A stretch of DNA of 64,000 bases from the NCBI GenBank assembly GCA_011799875.1, contig CM022298.1, positions 286,699,395 to 286,763,394 on the forward strand, written 5' to 3'. The DNA comes from Thinopyrum elongatum (lineage: Eukaryota > Streptophyta > Magnoliopsida > Poales > Poaceae). The stretch's first letter is position 1; every line of letters starts with the position of its first letter. The position numbers were made by a program, and so were the translations under genes. This document shows positions 43,292 through 52,695 of this stretch, piece by piece. The notes below the pieces were generated by a model that did not search any database, was not told the DNA's origin, and saw nothing but the letters and a program-made list of their open reading frames with translations.

Positions 43292-46266
43292 ATGGCCCGG
43301 GGGAGGAAGAAGAGCGGGGCCGTGGCGGCGGTGGACCGCCAAGCAGGACCGGAGCCCGCCCTGGGTCGGTCCACCGTGCTTAATCACGAAGGGTTGGACA
43401 AGATCTTACCCGTGATCGCAGCGGACTCCAACGAGTGGAAGGCGACGAAGGTCTGGCCTGCTTCCCGGACCTCCGCTGACTTGGAGGCTACCACCATCGC
43501 CTTCACCTTCCTGCCCTCTTCTCTAGCTTGCTACCACCGTTCTCGGATTTCTTCAACGCCGTGCTTTCGCACTACCAGGTCCACGCGTTGCATTTTGACC
43601 CAGAGTCTATCATCCTCCTTTCCGCTTTCGCGTTCTTGTGCGAAGCCTTCATGGGCATCGCCCCCTCGGTGGCGCTACTCCGCCACTTCTTCTCTCTGCA
43701 ATTGGTCGCCAACACGCAGTGCTCCGGGTGCGTGGGGCTCCATGCAGTGAGCACAGTGGTGGCCGAGGGCATCGACATGGAGATCCATCCAGACGCAGGG
43801 GGCTTCCAGAAGCAATGGGTGTACGTCAACGCAGCCTAGTATAGCCCCCTGCTCCAGACTCCGTCGTCTCCGGCGAAGGCGAGCTCCGGGTGAGAGCATG
43901 AGAGGCTCGCCGACCCGAGGCTCTCATGAGTTATGGCAAGGATGGACGACCTGAAGGCGGCAGGCGTGACGGTGGCGATGGTGGTGAGGGAGTTCGTCCG
44001 ACGGCGGATCGCCCCACTCCAGTGCCACTCCCGTCCGATGTGGGCCTTCACTGGCCACAAGGAACCTATGAGGCTCCAGGCAGCCTCCCTGCTTTGCAGT
44101 GTGCTGCGCGGAGTCATCCGCCTCTTGACTGGCGGGAAGCCAGTGCGCTTCCTCAGGAAGGGCTCCCCCTTTACGACTACACAAGTGGGAGAGACTTTGC
44201 CAGGGGGATGCATCGCTTTGATGAGTGGCGGTTGCCTCCCGAAGGCCTCGAGGGGCCTCGGGACAATCCCTTCCTGGTGGTGCCTTCCCCCGAGGGCATC
44301 GAGGGCGAAGCGTCCCCAGCAGCGACGGAGGGGCACGCCGAACCGCTCGCTGCGAACAAGCCTGCTCCCGCGCCTTCAAATGGTGGCGGCAATATCTCGT
44401 CTGGGGGCGTGGCCACTGCCACGAGCGCGCAGGGAAGCCAGCCGTGCCCCGGGGTGCTGTCCCCAAGGGTTTGCGGCTCCTTGAGGAGGAAGCAGCTTGA
44501 GGGCGGCGTCTGCTCGCCTCCGCGGGCCTTGAAGAGAAGGAAGTGGGTCACCACAGATGAGTAAGTTCTCTGCTCCTGTTGATCCTTGTGTGGCGAGTCT
44601 TACTGAGCTCCTGTTCCTCAGGTCTTCTCCGGGCAAAGCGTCGAGGGCGCCTCCACTGCCGCCACCCAAGGCTTTAAGATGTGCGGCAGCCACGCACTTC
44701 GCGAGTCTGGCAGACGAGGCCGAGCGTGCTGGAGAGACAGCGCTTCCCCCGAGGCAATCCCTAGTGGGCCTCGGTCCTGCACCCCCGGCGTCCTCCACCG
44801 GGGGCAGCATCGGGCTCCCGTGTGTGATACCACCGCCTATCCCGCCATCTCTCACCGACAGCCAGGTCTGCCATGAGCCGACGGCCGGCACAGTGTCTAG
44901 CCCATGCAGGGCTGCGCCCCGGGCCAAGGAAGTGGGCGTAGGGCCGGCAGGCCCCGGATCCCCGCCGAGCACGGCCGGACCTTCCCGGACCTCTGCCGCG
45001 GACTGGAGCGTGGGACAAAGCCCGGGTCGGGCGCTGGAGCTCGCGTGCAGCCGAGGCGCCGCTTGGCATGGCCTTCTTCAGGAAGCGAGGGGTGCGCTGG
45101 ACCGGCTCGGATCGAAGCTTTGTGACGTAGACACGCGCCTCAAGGCTGAGCACCTGCACTTGGCATGCGGGTGGCCCCGGCTTAAAGTAGTCGTCAACTT
45201 GAGCCGCTTAAAGCACGAGGCCACTCGCTCGAAGGACGAGGAGTCCTCCGCTACAACGAAAGAGGCCCGCGACCGTGCCTTCAAGGAGGCCGAGGCCGCC
45301 GAAAAACGCGAGGGAGATCTCTTGGACTCCATCGATGCCCTGGAGCGGCGAGCAAAGGCGCGCGAAGCCGCCGCGATTGCCTCCACAGAGAGTCCGTCAG
45401 CCCACAAAGCGAGGCCCCGTGCCCTTGAAGAGACGTTGGAGCTGGCGGCGTCCGAACAAAACCTGGAGCGCGAGCGGCTGGAGGTGATGGAGCGCCAAGT
45501 GACGGCCACCGAGGATTCACTGGCCTCTCGGGAGGCGAGGGTCCAGGCGGAGATCGAGGAGGGGATCACGGGAGCCCGCTGAGCCCTCTCCAAGGACTAC
45601 CACCAGAAGCTGGAGCTTCAGGAGACCCGCTTCCACATGCGGCACAGAGAGCTGACATACAAGATTGACGGTCTCAGGAAGCATCTAGCCGGGGTGGACA
45701 AGCGCCAGAAGGCTGCCCTCGATGCCCAAGCCACGGCCGAAGTGGAGCTGGTGTCCCTCTATCGGCAAGTGGGGGACGTCACCTCCTTGGTGGAGTGGGC
45801 AGCAGACGAGGTGAATCGGGCCCGGGGGTTGCAACATACACGTTTCGTGATGTTCCAAGACCTCGAACGGAGGGCTAGCCGCACCCATAGCTCTATCTGC
45901 AAGGAGATTGTCTCCAGCCCCCTCGTGTCTGACGACACTGGCTACCTCACCTTTTTTACCAAGATCATGGAGCGGCTCGAGGGGGGTGCGGACAAGGTGC
46001 ACAAGCTTGTTGAAGAATAAAGTCGTGACCTCCTTGCGTAGGCGTCGACGCGTGTCTTCAGCCATCTCCTTCGCTCTGACCCCGACTTCGACTTCAAGGC
46101 CGTGATCCCTCCCGTTCCTAGGGTAATCCACGATGCCCTGGGGGAATGGGTGGAGAATCATGTGGATGACCTGATCGCTCGGTTTGCCCCCGACAGCCAT
46201 GAAGATCAGCACGGGGCCGATGAGCATGGGGCTGCCGACAGCGATGACGATGATGCGTCCCCTTAG
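43292..46266 (+). pseudogene. Antisense Transposase_28-like / coiled-coil gene of element C, with intron
   Basis: Runs against gag-pol. ATG 43292 (MARGRKKSGAVAAVDRQAGP). A frameshift near 43510 leads into LPPFSDFFNAVLSHYQVHAL, SAFAFLCEAFMGIAPSVALL and RHFFSLQ, which match the 'putative gypsy type transposon' domain (Pfam Transposase_28) as I remember it. Stops follow at 43837, then MDDLKAAGVTVAMVVREFVR and RRIAPLQCHSRPMWAFTGHK, a shift near 44150, and LPLYDYTSGRDFARGMHRFD. A GT-AG intron 44561-44621 joins the frame to exon 2. Exon 2 holds a long coiled coil (EETLELAASEQNLERERLEV; ELTYKIDGLRKHLAGVDKRQ) and an acidic end (AADSDDDDASP), with stops at 45580 and 46018. Proteins of this class are widespread in grass Tat elements; their job is unknown. 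Confidence 0.75.
44561..44621 (+). other. 61-bp intron in the antisense gene of element C
   Basis: Donor GA|GTAAGT and acceptor TTCCTCAG|GT. Removing it joins GAT GA to G TCT TCT and keeps one frame (DE-SSPGKASRAPPL), whereas reading through meets TAA at once. A retained intron implies the antisense transcript is spliced in the cell but is not the strand that is reverse transcribed. Confidence 0.7.
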
Positions 46267-47056
46267 GTCACCTTTCTTCTGTTTTACCTGCTGACATTTC
46301 AAGTAAGGCTGCCCAGGGATGTAAAGGGTACTGGTGGAAACTCCTTAATGATGTATGGAACAACGTTGCACTCCCTTAGGCTGCTTTTCCTTTTCTGCTT
46401 ATTCTGCGCTCACAGCCCCCGAGCGAGGGTTGATCGTCACTGGTACGCCGGGTCATGATGCCCAGCCAAGGCCACGCGATGAGCACTCCCGCTCCTGAAG
46501 TCAAAGACCAAGGGTAACGCATGTCTACTGGCTCGCTCGAGAGCATCGCGCGAGGATTTGGACACCAGAGTCTTGGTGAGGTGTGCATAGGGGCAGACCC
46601 GCGACTGCCACGGCCTGGGCTCTCGATGCCACTGGGGCTGGCCCGAGCGCAACACCGTGCCCAGCCCCCGCTCACGGGATGCTCAGGAGTCGGCAGCAGG
46701 CATCCGTTGCTGCTTTTGGGAAAACTCAAGAAAGGGAAACACCGCAAGAAAAAACAAACCCCCACCCTTCTCTGAGCAGATACGCAAAAACTTCAAATTT
46801 CATTCAGGGAAATCGCGAAACGGTTTACAAAAAATAGGGGAAAAGCTGCCGCGTCCGGCGCTGACACTAGTCTTCCCACCAGTGCGGAGCATGGGGCCTC
46901 CACTTGGGCATGGGCATAGTCGTTGTTCGACCGTTCCGCCAGCGCGGAGCATGGGGCTTCCACTTGGGCATGGGTGGGAGCTCCCGCGAGGCCGTGGAAT
47001 GGCGCACCAGGAGACTCCGGGGCATGTACAGCCCCACTCATTATTACTTGAGAGTG
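46267..47056 (-). other. Post-pol region of element C
   Basis: Non-coding, between the end of the antisense gene and the end of pol. Holds two ~60-bp minisatellite units (46880-46975). Confidence 0.5.
46880..46975 (-). repeat. Post-pol minisatellite, two ~60-bp units (element C)
   Basis: gcggagcatggggc(c/t)tccacttgggcatggg twice, cacttggg at 46901 and 46961. Reverse complement of the three-unit repeat in element A. Confidence 0.85.
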
Positions 47057-48417
47057 TCACGGGTAGAACTTGCGGAGTTGTTGGATGTTCCAGGCATTCT
47101 GCACGGGGACCCCGTCTTCCGTCTCCAGACACGCGGCGCCAGGCCTGGAGACGCGGGCAACCCTGAACGGGCCCTCCCACATGGGCGAGAGCTTGTGGAG
47201 GCCCTCCCTGGAGAGGACCCACCTCAGGACAAGGTCTCCAACCTCGAGAGTCCGGGAGTGGATGTTGCGGTTGTGGTAGCGCCGTAGGGCCTGCTGGTAC
47301 CTCACAGCATGGAGGGAGGCCCAGCGGCGGGCCTCCTCACCGAGCACAAGATCGGTTCCCCGCGTGGCATCCTGGTGCGCCTCGTCGAATGCCAAGACCC
47401 ACAAAGAACCATGCTTGATCTCGAGCGGAAGGACCACATTAGCCCCATAGATGAGGAAGAACGGAGTTTCACCGGTGGGCTTAGTCGCGGTGGTGCGGAT
47501 AGACCACAACACGGACTTCAGCTCATCCAGCCAACCCTTGCCGCAGGCCTCAAGCTTCTTCTTGAAGCTTCTGGCCTTGAGGCCCCTGAGGACCTCTGCG
47601 TTGGCGTGCTTAGCCTGGCCATTGCTCCGCGGGTGCGCCACCGAGGCGTAGAAGATCTGCGTTCCAAGGTTCGCACAATATGACTTGAAGAGGTTACTTG
47701 TAAACTGGGAACCGTTGTCGGTGATGATGCGGTTGGGGACGCTAAAATGGCGCATGACACCCTTGATGAACTTGACTGCCGAGCCTGCTGGGATGGTGCG
47801 CACAGGTTCCACCTCCGCCCACTTGGTGAATTTGTCGATGGCTACGTAAAGGTAACGGTAGCCGCCGGCCACCCGAGGGAATGGCCCCAGTATGTCCAGC
47901 CCCCAGACCGCAAAGGGCCACAAGAGCGGGATTGTCTAGAGCCCCTACATCGGCTGGTGAATCTGCTTGGCGTGGAATTGGCAGGCCTCGCAAGATAGAA
48001 CCAGCTTAGCGGCATCGTGAAGTGTCGTGGGCCAGTAGAACCCGCTGCGGAACACCTTGCCCACAAGAGTGCGCGAAGAAGAGTGATGCCCGCAGTCTCC
48101 CCCATGGATATCGGCTAGCAGCTCGCACCCTTGATCTTCTGAAATGCATCTTAGCGAGACGTCATTAAGATGCCTGCGGTACAGCTCGCCATCCTACAAG
48201 CAGTACGCGGTGGCTTGACGAGCCATGCGCTCCGTGTCCTCCTCCTTTTCCGGCAAGGTACCGTGGAGCAGGTATGCCTCGAACTCCTTTGTCCAACTGT
48301 CCTCCTGAAGTATGAACGCCAGGAGCAGGCGAGCTCCTGAGGCCGGGCCACAGGCTGGGGCACCTGTGAGCGGCACGGGAGGCAGCTCCTCCTGGGGCAG
48401 CATCGTACCAGCCGTCA
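47057..48417 (-). pseudogene. Integrase of element C (start cut by LARD-1)
   Basis: Minus strand from 48417: the RNase H-integrase linker (EFEAYLLHGTLPEKEEDTER), a stop at about 48194-48196 (YCL*DGELYRR), a zinc-binding part (ADIHGGDCGHHSSS ... SCEACQFHAKQIH) and two stops near 47930-47945. Then come 288 clean codons (47923-47057): VWGLDILGPFP (Asp), ITDNGSQFTS (Asp), HPRSNGQAKHANAE (the catalytic Glu position reads Lys-His-Ala-Asn-Ala-Glu, usually QAERAN, so the Glu appears changed to Lys), a WSIRTTATKPTGETPFFLIY block, and a C-terminal part with VGDLVLRWVLSREGLHKLSP ending LRKFYP. Integrates cDNA in active relatives; the Glu change would kill it. Confidence 0.85.
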
Positions 48418-49721
48418 TGTCACACCCAATATGCAACCCTATCCTCGAGGAACTCGAAGGTCCCACCAAGGATAGAAGCACATATTGAAGACGCTTTGCA
48501 AGGTGGATATCATTACATTGTACCATTACATAATAGATGGGGATACATACAAAGGCACACAAATGCCACACGAATACAACAAACATCATACAGAAGAGAG
48601 GCATCCGACTACGGATGAACATAAATGGAAAACACAAACAACATCCACCCTGCTAGCCCAGGCTGCCGACCAGGAGCCTCTCCCCTGATCGAAGAAGAAG
48701 AAGCAGAAGAACTCCAAAACAAGCAAAGGTCGCTCTCGCGTCAAATCATCGCATTACCTGTACCTACAACTGTTGTTGTAGTAATCTGTGAGCCACGAGG
48801 ACTCAGCAATCCCATTACCATGGGTATCAAGACTAGCAAAGCTTAATGGGTATGGAATGGATAAGTGGTGAGGTTGCAACACGCACTAAGCATTGTATGG
48901 TGGCTAACTTACGAGTACAAGAGTAAGAAGAGAAACTACGCATATCGGTCGCAAACTAGTAATGATCAATAAGTGATCCTGAACTACTTACGATCACACA
49001 TAACCCCACCGTGTTCTCTTCTCGAACTCACTCGAAAAGAGAGGTCACGGTCACGCACGCGGTTGGTGTATTTTAATTCGGATCTGGTGTCAAGTTCTCT
49101 ACAACCGGATATTAAAAATTCCCATCTGCCATATAACCGCGGGCACGGCTTTCGAAAGATCAAACCCTGCAGGGGTGTCCCAACTAAGTTTATCACAAAC
49201 TCTCACGATCAGCGGAGGATAATCCTACATCCCGGAACAACTCGATCAAACTCGGAATCCCGGTTCACAAGACATTTTGACAATGGTAAAACAAATCCAG
49301 CAAGACCTCCCGACGTGCCGACACCCTGATAGTAGCCGCGTGTATCTCGTCTCAGGCCACGATGGATGAGCTAAGCTTACAGTCGCTGAGACCCAAGTTG
49401 CCCAGGGGGCGCCGCAAGGTGCTCTAGTTTGGACGAACACTCATGAGAAGCAGTGGCCCGGGTTGTTGATTAATTATCCTCGGGGGCCGGGAAGTCCCTA
49501 TGCAAGTTTTAGTTGTTATTAGGCAAATGGTAAAACCAAAGTTGGGTCTTGCTGGAAGAGTTTTATTCAAAGCGAACTGTCAAGGGGGGCCCATAAACCC
49601 CGACCATGTTAGGAACGCAAAATCAAGGAACATAACACCAGTATGACAGAAACTAGGGCGGCAAGAGTGGAACAAAACACCAGGCAAAAGGCCGAGCCTT
49701 CCACCCTTTACCAAGTATATA
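48418..49721 (-). mobile_element. LARD-1: LTR fragment (same family as LARD-2), minus orientation
   Basis: Starts TGTCACACCCAATATGC and follows the LTR of LARD-2 (58292 on) closely over about 1.3 kb: caaggtggatatcattac, cagaagag..gcatccgactacggatga, ggtcacggtcacgcacgcgg, ccctgatagtagccgcgtg. It stops at ccaagtatata, where element D enters. The rest of this LTR must lie to the right of the window. Frames here are not genes. Confidence 0.85.
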
Positions 49722-49846
49722 TGTGTGTCGTGGGAAATCACGGCCACCTATGGGGCCATCGGCCCCTTTTGGTTCGGCAAGGGGGCTGAGCACATTGCAC
49801 AAAGAGCGGAGGATCGTAGCGCAGCACGGCAAAGATCACACGGGCA

Positions 49847-49900
49847 GTTTTACCCAGGTGCGGGCCGCCGCGAGGCGTAAAACCCTACTCCTGCTTTAGT
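49847..49900 (-). promoter_or_regulatory. Conserved LTR motif (element D copy)
   Basis: Minus strand aaagcaGGAGTAGGGttttac, gcctcgcggc, GGCCCG, cacctgggtaaaa. Same order and position as in LTRs of B and C. Confidence 0.72.
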
Positions 49901-50027
49901 GGATTGATGGTGGATCGGGGTGGAAACGCAGCACTCTTGCCCGGCAGGGTTGCCTCGGGGCGAGAGCTACTACACGCGTACGAGTGTACAAGGTTCCGAA
50001 CCCTTTCTCTGGTTGCCATGGCCCTCC

Positions 50028-50034
50028 TTTTATA
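50028..50034 (-). promoter_or_regulatory. TATA box in LTR of element D
   Basis: Minus strand ggtcTATAAAAggagg. Confidence 0.65.
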
Positions 50035-50624
50035 GACCAAGGGGTTACCACAGTGGCAAATCGGTCATTGTGTACTGATTAGATAGCGAACAGTGCTATC
50101 ATACCTAACTCTGCAGGCAGAGCAGAGCACATTAAATGCGCCGCTTAGTGTCACATCGTAGCCTGCCTGGCAAGCCTTGCCGGGCCGCTCGGCCACTTTT
50201 TCGCCTATCTGTTTGACACGTCTCTGGACGGGTGTCATCTAGAGATGGTTTCCTCTGGAAATGGCTGCCATGTGTCGAATAACTACCACTTAGTCACTTG
50301 GGGGCTTGACACCGCACCGATCGATGACTTGCGTCGCTATGAGGTGGGGCGGTGAAGCCTTGGCGGGGTAGTTTGTTTTAGTAGTGCCCGGCAGGCCTGC
50401 CGAGGCGGTTTTGAGGCTTGTCTTCGGGGCCACCTCATCCTCTCTAGGCTCGCCTGCCCGGCAAGGGAGGTTTTTCCTTAGCAGTGTCTTGGTCTTCTTG
50501 CCCTGCCCTTTGATTCCTCAAAGATCCATCTCTCCTAGCTTGATCTGGTCTTGGATGTTGCGGCTGTGCTCTTTTAGGCCAGTGCACGGTCTGGGCAACA
50601 GACCCAGGGTTTGTTGTACCAACA

Positions 50625-50640
50625 GGAGCCCCCGGGCCTG
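50625..50640 (-). promoter_or_regulatory. Polypurine tract of element D
   Basis: Minus strand CAGGCCCGGGGGCTCC directly before LTR start TGTTGGTAC; shares GGCCCGGGGGCT with B and C. Confidence 0.65.
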
Positions 50641-51036
50641 GCCCGAACGCGCCGCCGGGCGTCATCGAGGTAGGCCCTATCCAATGCACAAGCAAGAGGG
50701 TAGCAGTTGCTTCGTCCTTTGAGATCTTCTTTGCTTCTTCATTAACCTGAGTCCAGGTCAGTTTCCGGTTCTTTCACCCGTCGCGTAACGCCAATTGTGG
50801 TGGGGCCATTCTTGTAATGGCCCATGAATGACTTTAACGCACGGGCGAGTAACCACCAATTCACTCTTCCCACCACGCCCTTATCCCTGGCCACGTATGC
50901 TGCATGCATTGATTGGGGTAGGTAACGGAGGCGTGTGGTGCAGGAGAGTGCCAAAGCGGGGGCCCAGTCTTCTTGGGTTGGCAGAGAGGGACGGTGGTCA
51001 CCCATCGATGGATCAGCCCCCAGCCCCCAGCCCACC

Positions 51037-51043
51037 TATAAAA
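51037..51043 (+). promoter_or_regulatory. TATA box of the antisense ORF of element D
   Basis: ccaccTATAAAAgggggcag, 70 nt before ATG 51107, leaving a leader of about 40 nt. It points away from the LTR, as in element B. Confidence 0.65.
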
Positions 51044-51106
51044 GGGGGCAGGGGGAAGTGGAAATGCTCATCCACGCTCCTCTTCTCGCCTTTTTCTTTT
51101 CTTGCC

Positions 51107-51739
51107 ATGTTGAGAGAGAGAGACCGGGGTCAGGCCTCGGGATCGAGCTTGAGGTCGATGACACCGGAAGCTTGTGAAGGAGCCTGGGGAGAAGAAGGGC
51201 GCGGTCGCGCCTTTGCTGGGATAATACCCCTCTCTTGCCTTTGTACGGGCTTCAGGAGGGTGCGTGGGTGGCACGGTGGTAGCGCCGGAGGTAGCGACTC
51301 TGGCACGCTTATCGCCGGGCCGCCCGGGGCTCTACTCCCATTAAAGGGTCATGTGAGCGACACCACGCCGGAGTCCGTAGAGCGTGGTAGTCACTCTCTG
51401 CCTATCCCTTTTTCCCCAGAGAGGCTGACAGGAGACCGCGGGAGCAGTTCGCCATTGGTAATGGTGAATCCCTTCCTTCGGGGTACTGTCGGCCTGGCAT
51501 ATAGGCAGGTCCCTCGTAACCGTGTATGCTTCTTCAAAATACGGCGTCCTTCTAACTTCGGGTTGATGGAGACGACCATGCTCTTTGTGGCATCTCCCGA
51601 AGCACTCGGTGCGCGTCCTAGCTGCCGCGGCGGTGGCTTGAGTGATGGCAGGCGCACCTCTTCGAGCGGTAGCAATGAGGAGGGTGGCGGCAACCCACGA
51701 CGCGTCAAGAGCGGGGATGACCGCTCCGACGTGGCATGA
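51107..51739 (+). CDS. Antisense orphan ORF of element D, 210 residues
   Basis: ATG 51107 (MLRERDRGQASGSSLRSM) after a TATA box and a short pyrimidine-rich leader. Uninterrupted to TGA 51739. The frame is also open upstream to 50828, but that part contains the promoter. Mixed composition: GIIPLSCLCTGFRRVRGWHG, PGALLPLKGHVSDTTPESVE, VNPFLRGTVGLAYRQVPRNR, VCFFKIRRPSNFGLMETTML, then a Gly/Ser/Arg-rich end (SDGRRTSSSGSNEEGGGNPR). I see no known domain, coiled coil, B3 or Transposase_28 pattern. A Pro/Gly-rich minus-strand frame (51945-51391) overlaps and could be the real one, but it lacks a promoter. Position and promoter match the antisense genes of B and C. Confidence 0.4.
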   Translation: MLRERDRGQASGSSLRSMTPEACEGAWGEEGRGRAFAGIIPLSCLCTGFRRVRGWHGGSAGGSDSGTLIAGPPGALLPLKGHVSDTTPESVERGSHSLPIPFSPERLTGDRGSSSPLVMVNPFLRGTVGLAYRQVPRNRVCFFKIRRPSNFGLMETTMLFVASPEALGARPSCRGGGLSDGRRTSSSGSNEEGGGNPRRVKSGDDRSDVA

Positions 51740-52695
51740 TTACCTGGCGGCACCATCGTCTCAGGCCGGGCTTCGACAGCACCACCATTTGTGCCTGCCC
51801 TTCGGTTTCTTCCTCCCAGTCCGGGAACGGCGCCATCCTGATCCTGAGGAGGCGCCAAATCCCAGCCAGGCCTTCCCTCCGCCATCTTCGCCTTCCCCTG
51901 CAGTTCCAAGGAGAATAGGAGAAAAAGCAGAGGCATCACGGGCATTTATCTTTTTTCAATCTAAAACATGTAGGCACTTGCCAAACTTTAGTCTAAATAA
52001 TGTAATCTTCTTTATCCTTGTTGGTGTTCTGTAAGATCTGTACTTGTTCATCCACATATTAATGAAAAAGACAAGCTTTGCCGGGCACTTGTGCATGCGT
52101 CATACTCATGCAGAGGTGAAATGCGTCTATACATTCAAGCAAACAAGTTATCTCCGGCAAGCTATCCTGCCAGTACCCTCGAATTGTTGCCATGGAGCTA
52201 AGCTTGCCGAGCACAAATCGTAAAGAGGGACCAGCCCCCGCCAAGCCTTCTCCGTCAAAGGCCACTGCGACCATCCTGACCGAAGCAACGTTCAAGTCAA
52301 AGGATGGGAGCACCTAAGTTTTGAAGGTGGCGAGGTTTTCATATACACAAGTTTCTGCTTACAGAACACGTAAGGATAAGAAGAGAACTTATCTGTTTGG
52401 CTTGCCGAGGATCGTCACGTAGGCTTGTCTTCATTTCTTCTCTCTTGGGACCGAGTCCACGGCAAGAACCCTGCAACTTAATGCAGATGAAAACAATGCC
52501 TCATGCGACCTCATCTACATGATCATGCTATGCTCATGATATGCTTATGCATGCATGCAAGTTTTGGGGCCCCCCAGCGCTTCATTTATTTCTGTTGCTC
52601 AGGGTCTGCGCCTGGCTTTGTACAAGGGGTTACATGCAATAGTGGCAAGGCCTGTACAAAAGGGTGGCTGCCGGGCAGGGCCCGACAGCCGCGCC
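51740..52695 (-). other. Post-pol region of element D
   Basis: Non-coding spacer between the antisense ORF and the end of pol. At 51960-52060 an AT-rich part (taatgtaatcttctttatcc; attaatgaaaaa) could hold poly(A) signals of the antisense gene. Confidence 0.4.

Larger units (their letters stand above)
42115..48417 (-). mobile_element. Tat-lineage gypsy element C (3' LTR, antisense gene, integrase), minus strand
   Basis: Read on the minus strand: end of pol (48417-47057), post-pol region with two minisatellite units, antisense gene (on the plus strand, 43292-46266), polypurine tract and 3' LTR. It is inserted in the copia integrase (preceding GCACT; the other TSD copy would be beyond the window). 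LARD-1 cuts it at 48417 upstream of the integrase. Confidence 0.85.
49722..50624 (-). repeat. 3' LTR of element D (about 903 bp)
   Basis: Minus strand TGTTGGTACAACAAACCC ... CACGACACACA. The outer border is taken from where LARD-1 and LARD-2 stop matching (ccaagtatata), the inner one from the polypurine tract. TATA (TATAAAAGG, minus) at 50028-50034 and conserved motif at 49847-49900. Differs from B/C LTRs apart from that motif. Confidence 0.75.

Noticed and set aside
51391..51945. 184-codon minus-strand frame opposite the antisense ORF of D
   Set aside because: Pro/Gly/Arg-rich, no promoter, overlaps a frame with TATA and leader; kept only as an alternative.
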